Source: Bacteroidales bacterium UBA3389
GTDB taxonomy: Bacteria; Bacteroidota; Bacteroidia; Bacteroidales; P3
Assembly (NCBI GenBank): GCA_002358835.1
Contig: DEPP01000014.1
Location: forward strand, 1 to 9,317
Reading direction: 5' to 3'
Length of the DNA: 9,317 nucleotides
The position numbers were made by a program, and so were the translations under genes. The number at the start of each line of letters is the position of its first letter. Position 1 is the first letter of the stretch. Shown here in pieces: positions 7,099 to 9,317 of this stretch. The notes beneath the pieces were generated by a model that ran no database searches, had not been told where the DNA came from, and worked only from the letters and a program-made list of their open reading frames with translations.

Positions 7099-7965
7099 AT
7101 GAGAAAGCTTGGATTATTAGTATTGGGTATTATCTTGTGCGGAGCGTTTAATTTGAACGCACAAGTTATGGAAGAACCGGAAGAAAATCTTGATGGATTT
7201 TATGTAAAAAGCTCAGATGCTTATCCAGATGGAAAGAAACCGTTTGAATATCCTTATGTGAGAGAAGACGATGTTGTTTGGTCATACAGAGTATGGAGAG
7301 TCATTGATTTCAAAGAAAAGATGAATCAAGTTTTCTACTATCCTCTTGTTCCAGATCAAGGAAGAAAGAATCTTACTACGATATTGGATGAAGCTTTGAC
7401 CGAAGGACGTATCACAGCATACGAAGATGATATGTTTACTCAGCCGATAGCCAATTGGACAGAGTATAAAGACAAGTTTGGTACGACAAGAGTAGAAACT
7501 TTGATTGACTACGATGTTGACGGAATGGAAATCACAAGAGACACTACAATCTTCGTTCCTGCAAACTTTGAGAGTGCTGAAAAACTTCGTATAAAGGAAG
7601 ATTGGTTCTTTGATAAGAATAGAACTGTTGAGGATGTGAGAATAATAGGTTTCTCTTTGGTTGCTTCTTATGAGAAATCTGAAGGAGACGTTCAAACTTT
7701 GGCGTTGGGTTGGATAAGATACAACGATCCGGAAGTGAGATTGTTGCTTGCAAATTCCGAAGTGTATAATCCGCAAAACGACAAGGCAAGACGTTCTTAT
7801 GATGACGTATTCCAAAAACGAATCTTTGATAGTTATATAATAAGAGCTACAAACACATTCAATCGTTCCATAAACGACTATCTTCAAGGTGCAGATGCTT
7901 TGGCAGAATCTGAGAGAATCAAGGAGTTGTTGTTTAACATGGAAGAAGACATGTGGGAATACTAA
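7099..7965 (+). CDS. porN: T9SS periplasmic ring protein PorN/GldN
   Basis: PorN/GldN is a periplasmic protein that binds PorK lipoprotein to build the T9SS ring beneath the outer membrane and contacts the PorM shaft. A signal peptide with core LGLLVLGIILCGAF ends LNA|Q (cleavage after residue 21). The mature part contains DDVVWSYRVWRVIDFKEKMN (57-76) followed by QVFYYP, the characteristic GldN opening, then TTILDEALTEGRITAY, IKEDWFFDKNRTVEDVRIIGF and a C-terminal ERIKELLFNMEEDMWEY. The 288 residues fall in the usual range, and no lipobox is present. It is the last gene of the operon, followed 17 bases later by a strong terminator. There is no second gldN-like copy (gldO) behind it, unlike F. 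johnsoniae. Assignment is firm from these motifs and its position behind porM. Confidence 0.95.
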   Translation: MRKLGLLVLGIILCGAFNLNAQVMEEPEENLDGFYVKSSDAYPDGKKPFEYPYVREDDVVWSYRVWRVIDFKEKMNQVFYYPLVPDQGRKNLTTILDEALTEGRITAYEDDMFTQPIANWTEYKDKFGTTRVETLIDYDVDGMEITRDTTIFVPANFESAEKLRIKEDWFFDKNRTVEDVRIIGFSLVASYEKSEGDVQTLALGWIRYNDPEVRLLLANSEVYNPQNDKARRSYDDVFQKRIFDSYIIRATNTFNRSINDYLQGADALAESERIKELLFNMEEDMWEY

Positions 7966-7982
7966 TAGTCTAAAACATATAT

Positions 7983-8022
7983 AAAAAGACGGGGTAAGAG
8001 ACTTACTCCGTCTTTTTGTTTT
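7983..8022 (+). terminator. Intrinsic terminator after porN
   Basis: The arms 7983-7998 and 8002-8017 form a 16-bp stem with one G-U wobble (7993/8007) and a 3-base AGA loop. The base of the stem is A5/T5, and the T-run continues to 8022 with one G interruption. This is a textbook rho-independent terminator and marks the end of the porPKLMN operon. Because the left arm begins with AAAAA, it could also stop transcription coming from the opposite strand. Confidence 0.92.
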
Positions 8023-8151
8023 ATATATAATCATGATGTCTTGGTTTCTCAAAGCAATAATGGCTTAAAGATTGTGTAATGATTGTTCCTATTTGCATAA
8101 CATTCAGTAATATCAACCAAGAGATAGTATCTTAGCTATGCTTGCAACCAA

Positions 8152-8191
8152 ACAATAAGATAACAAGACAACAAGATAGCGAGATAACCGA
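8152..8191. repeat. Degenerate 8-bp tandem repeat, five units
   Basis: Five consecutive octamers read ACAATAAG, ATAACAAG, ACAACAAG, ATAGCGAG and ATAACCGA, giving a consensus near A(T/C)AACAAG. There is no spacer, so it is a simple tandem repeat and not a CRISPR. It lies midway between the terminator and the GH27 promoter element. Whether it binds a protein or is a slippage product cannot be told from the sequence. Confidence 0.6.
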
Positions 8192-8276
8192 TTAACCTTT
8201 TGATAGCTGCATACCGCCTTTGAAACATATCTTTTCAGATTCTTGATCCTATTTTTTGAACCCAAGAGTTGAAAAT

Positions 8277-8294
8277 GCTATTTTTATCAATAGC
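8277..8294. promoter_or_regulatory. Inverted repeat upstream of the GH27 gene, possible operator
   Basis: GCTATT and AATAGC form a perfect 6-bp inverted repeat around a 6-base TTTATC centre. TTGA (8269-8272) and TCAA (8296-8299) flank it as a further but off-centre pair. It lies 28-45 bases before the -7 element, where an activator or repressor of a sugar-catabolic gene could act. A 6-bp repeat in AT-rich DNA can also occur by chance, so this is a tentative call. Confidence 0.25.
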
Positions 8295-8321
8295 CTCAAA
8301 TACCGCTTTTTTTCTTTTTGC

Positions 8322-8329
8322 TATCTTTG
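8322..8329 (+). promoter_or_regulatory. -7 promoter element of the GH27 gene
   Basis: TATCTTTG is an exact match to TAnnTTTG, followed by CA as is common at Bacteroidota promoters. It ends only 5 bases before the ATG, which puts the expected transcription start at or within a few bases of the start codon. No clear -33 TTTG is found 19-21 bases upstream, so transcription may depend on an activator. Confidence 0.5.
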
Positions 8330-8334
8330 CATAT

Positions 8335-9317
8335 ATGAAAAAAATACTAAGTTTAATAATTATTCTTGTGATTGTTTTGGGGGCGAAGGCACAGAAAACG
8401 CCTCTTATGGGTTGGAGTTCGTGGAATGCATACGGCTTAAACATAAATGATTCGCTCATTCGTTCGCAGGCAGATGCGATGATAAGGCTTGGATTAGCCG
8501 AAAAAGGTTACCGATATATCAATATAGATGACGGATACTTTGGTGGAAGAAATGCAAATGGCAAATTAATCACTCACAAAAAGCGATTTCCAAACACCCT
8601 GCGAGACTTAGTGGATTATCTTCACAACTTAGGACTAAAAGCAGGCATATACACCGATGCAGGAGCAAACACCTGTGGCTCATATTGGGCAACCCCAAAA
8701 GATACTATGGGAATAGGAGTAGGGCTTTACGGACACGACAAACAAGACTTTGACCTATTTTTCAACGAATGGGACTTTGATTTTGTGAAAATAGACTATT
8801 GTGGAGCGGAGGCAAGAAACAACATAGATAGACTTGACCTAGAAGAAGAAACACGCTACAAAGAAATAGCACAAGCAATAAAAGCCACAAGCAAAAAAGA
8901 GGTTTCTTGGAATATTTGCCGATGGGCATTTCCCGGAACTTGGGCATGCTTCATTGCAGACTCTTGGAGAATGAGCGAAGACATATACTTAGGTTGGCAA
9001 TCTATTAAAAGCATAATCTCACAAAGTCTTTACCTATCGGCATACGCAAGTTTCGGACACTATAACGATATGGATATGTTGGAAATAGGCAGAGGGATGA
9101 GCGAAGAAGAAGATAAAACACATTTTGGCATTTGGTGCATAATGTCTTCCCCACTATTGATAGGTTGCGACCTTAATAATCTTTCGGAAAACACCCTATC
9201 TCTCCTCGGAAACGAAGAACTGATAGCTCTAAATCAAGACACACTTGGCTTGCAAGCATACGTAGTGGAAAAAACAAACTATTGCTACATATTGGTCAAA
9301 GACATAGAAAAACGAAA
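8335..9317 (+). CDS. Secreted GH27-family glycosidase, alpha-galactosidase-like (3' end outside window)
   Basis: Retaining GH27 glycosidases release terminal alpha-galactose or related sugars. The 327 visible residues begin with signal peptide MKKILSLIIILVIVLGAKA|Q (cleavage after 19). The (beta/alpha)8 barrel follows: TPLMGWSSWNAYG (22-34), YINIDDGYFGGR (61-72), RFPNTLRDLVDYLHNLGLKA, GIYTDAGANTCGSYW (104-118), FVKIDYCG with predicted nucleophile Asp154, WRMSEDI with predicted acid/base Asp216, and YNDMDMLEIG (243-252). HFGIWCIMSSPLLIGCDL and EELIALNQD precede the window end. The C-terminal beta-sandwich is missing, so the presence of a T9SS sorting domain cannot be judged. Two deviations stand out: Gly67 replaces the Cys of the usual IDDCW motif, and Arg196 in CRW occupies the position of the galactose-binding Glu of CEW. 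The exact substrate is therefore uncertain. Codon endings and GC skew differ from the T9SS genes. Confidence 0.88.
   Translation, partial: MKKILSLIIILVIVLGAKAQKTPLMGWSSWNAYGLNINDSLIRSQADAMIRLGLAEKGYRYINIDDGYFGGRNANGKLITHKKRFPNTLRDLVDYLHNLGLKAGIYTDAGANTCGSYWATPKDTMGIGVGLYGHDKQDFDLFFNEWDFDFVKIDYCGAEARNNIDRLDLEEETRYKEIAQAIKATSKKEVSWNICRWAFPGTWACFIADSWRMSEDIYLGWQSIKSIISQSLYLSAYASFGHYNDMDMLEIGRGMSEEEDKTHFGIWCIMSSPLLIGCDLNNLSENTLSLLGNEELIALNQDTLGLQAYVVEKTNYCYILVKDIEKR

Larger units (their letters stand above)
7966..8334. other. 369-base non-coding gap between porN and the GH27 gene
   Basis: No credible gene is seen here on either strand. The short frames that cross it lack a start context, a signal peptide or a recognisable motif. 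The gap holds the porN terminator (7983-8022), a degenerate 8-bp tandem repeat (8152-8191), a 6-bp inverted repeat (8277-8294) and a -7 promoter element (8322-8329). No tRNA-like cloverleaf or riboswitch-like fold was recognised by eye. The + strand here has slightly more C than G from about 8100 onward, unlike the operon before it. Confidence 0.7.

Noticed and set aside
7282..8052. 256-codon open frame on the minus strand
   Set aside because: It lies mostly antisense to porN and runs through its terminator, has no recognisable domain, and its Ser/Ile/Cys-rich composition is that of a shadow frame.
8152..8191. Possible CRISPR-like array
   Set aside because: The units are 8 bp, contiguous and degenerate, with no spacers.
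8256..8450. 64-codon open frame on the plus strand before and over the GH27 start
   Set aside because: It overlaps the GH27 signal peptide in another frame, crosses the promoter element and shows no motif.
8335..9317. GH27 enzyme as a T9SS cargo encoded beside its own secretion system
   Set aside because: The C-terminus, where a sorting domain would be, is outside the window, and a terminator separates it from the operon; adjacency alone is not evidence.

Overview
The window comes from a member of the Bacteroidota, most likely a non-gliding Bacteroidales species. It is AT-rich and has no Shine-Dalgarno-type leaders. It carries two matches to the Bacteroidota -7 promoter element TAnnTTTG, and its signal peptidase I cleavage sites are followed by glutamine. 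Its centre is a complete type IX secretion system (T9SS) core operon in the order porP-porK-porL-porM-porN, the order known from Porphyromonas gingivalis. In gliding flavobacteria the porP/sprF homologue usually sits apart from gldKLMN.

Layout, all genes on the + strand. (1) Bases 1-1727 are an envelope-biogenesis cluster: the 3' half of hldD (ADP-heptose epimerase, cut by the window edge), kdsC (KDO-8-phosphate phosphatase), and an overlapping rlpA-type gene encoding a secreted DPBB plus SPOR protein. (2) Bases 1728-1898 are a short intergenic stretch with a good Bacteroidota-type promoter. (3) Bases 1899-7965 are porPKLMN, with gaps of only 27-76 bases and no convincing internal terminator. 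The operon ends in a strong hairpin terminator at 7983-8022. (4) Bases 7966-8334 are non-coding: the terminator, a degenerate 8-bp tandem repeat, a small inverted repeat and a -7 element. (5) From 8335 to the window end is a secreted GH27-family glycosidase, truncated at its 3' end.

How the genes work together: hldD and kdsC supply heptose and KDO for the lipopolysaccharide core and the RlpA-like protein acts on peptidoglycan. PorL and PorM form the proton-driven inner-membrane motor, PorM spans the periplasm to the PorK/PorN ring under the outer membrane, and PorP is an outer-membrane partner. The GH27 enzyme is probably an independent catabolic gene.

I found no wholly new system. The points most worth checking are the GH27 protein, whose galactose-recognition Glu position reads Arg and whose gene may be transcribed without a leader; a Gly/Val glycine-zipper-like segment next to a Lys/Glu-rich stretch in PorL; a sharp GC-rich patch over the first ~145 bases of porM; and a drop in G-over-C skew from the T9SS operon into the GH27 region.
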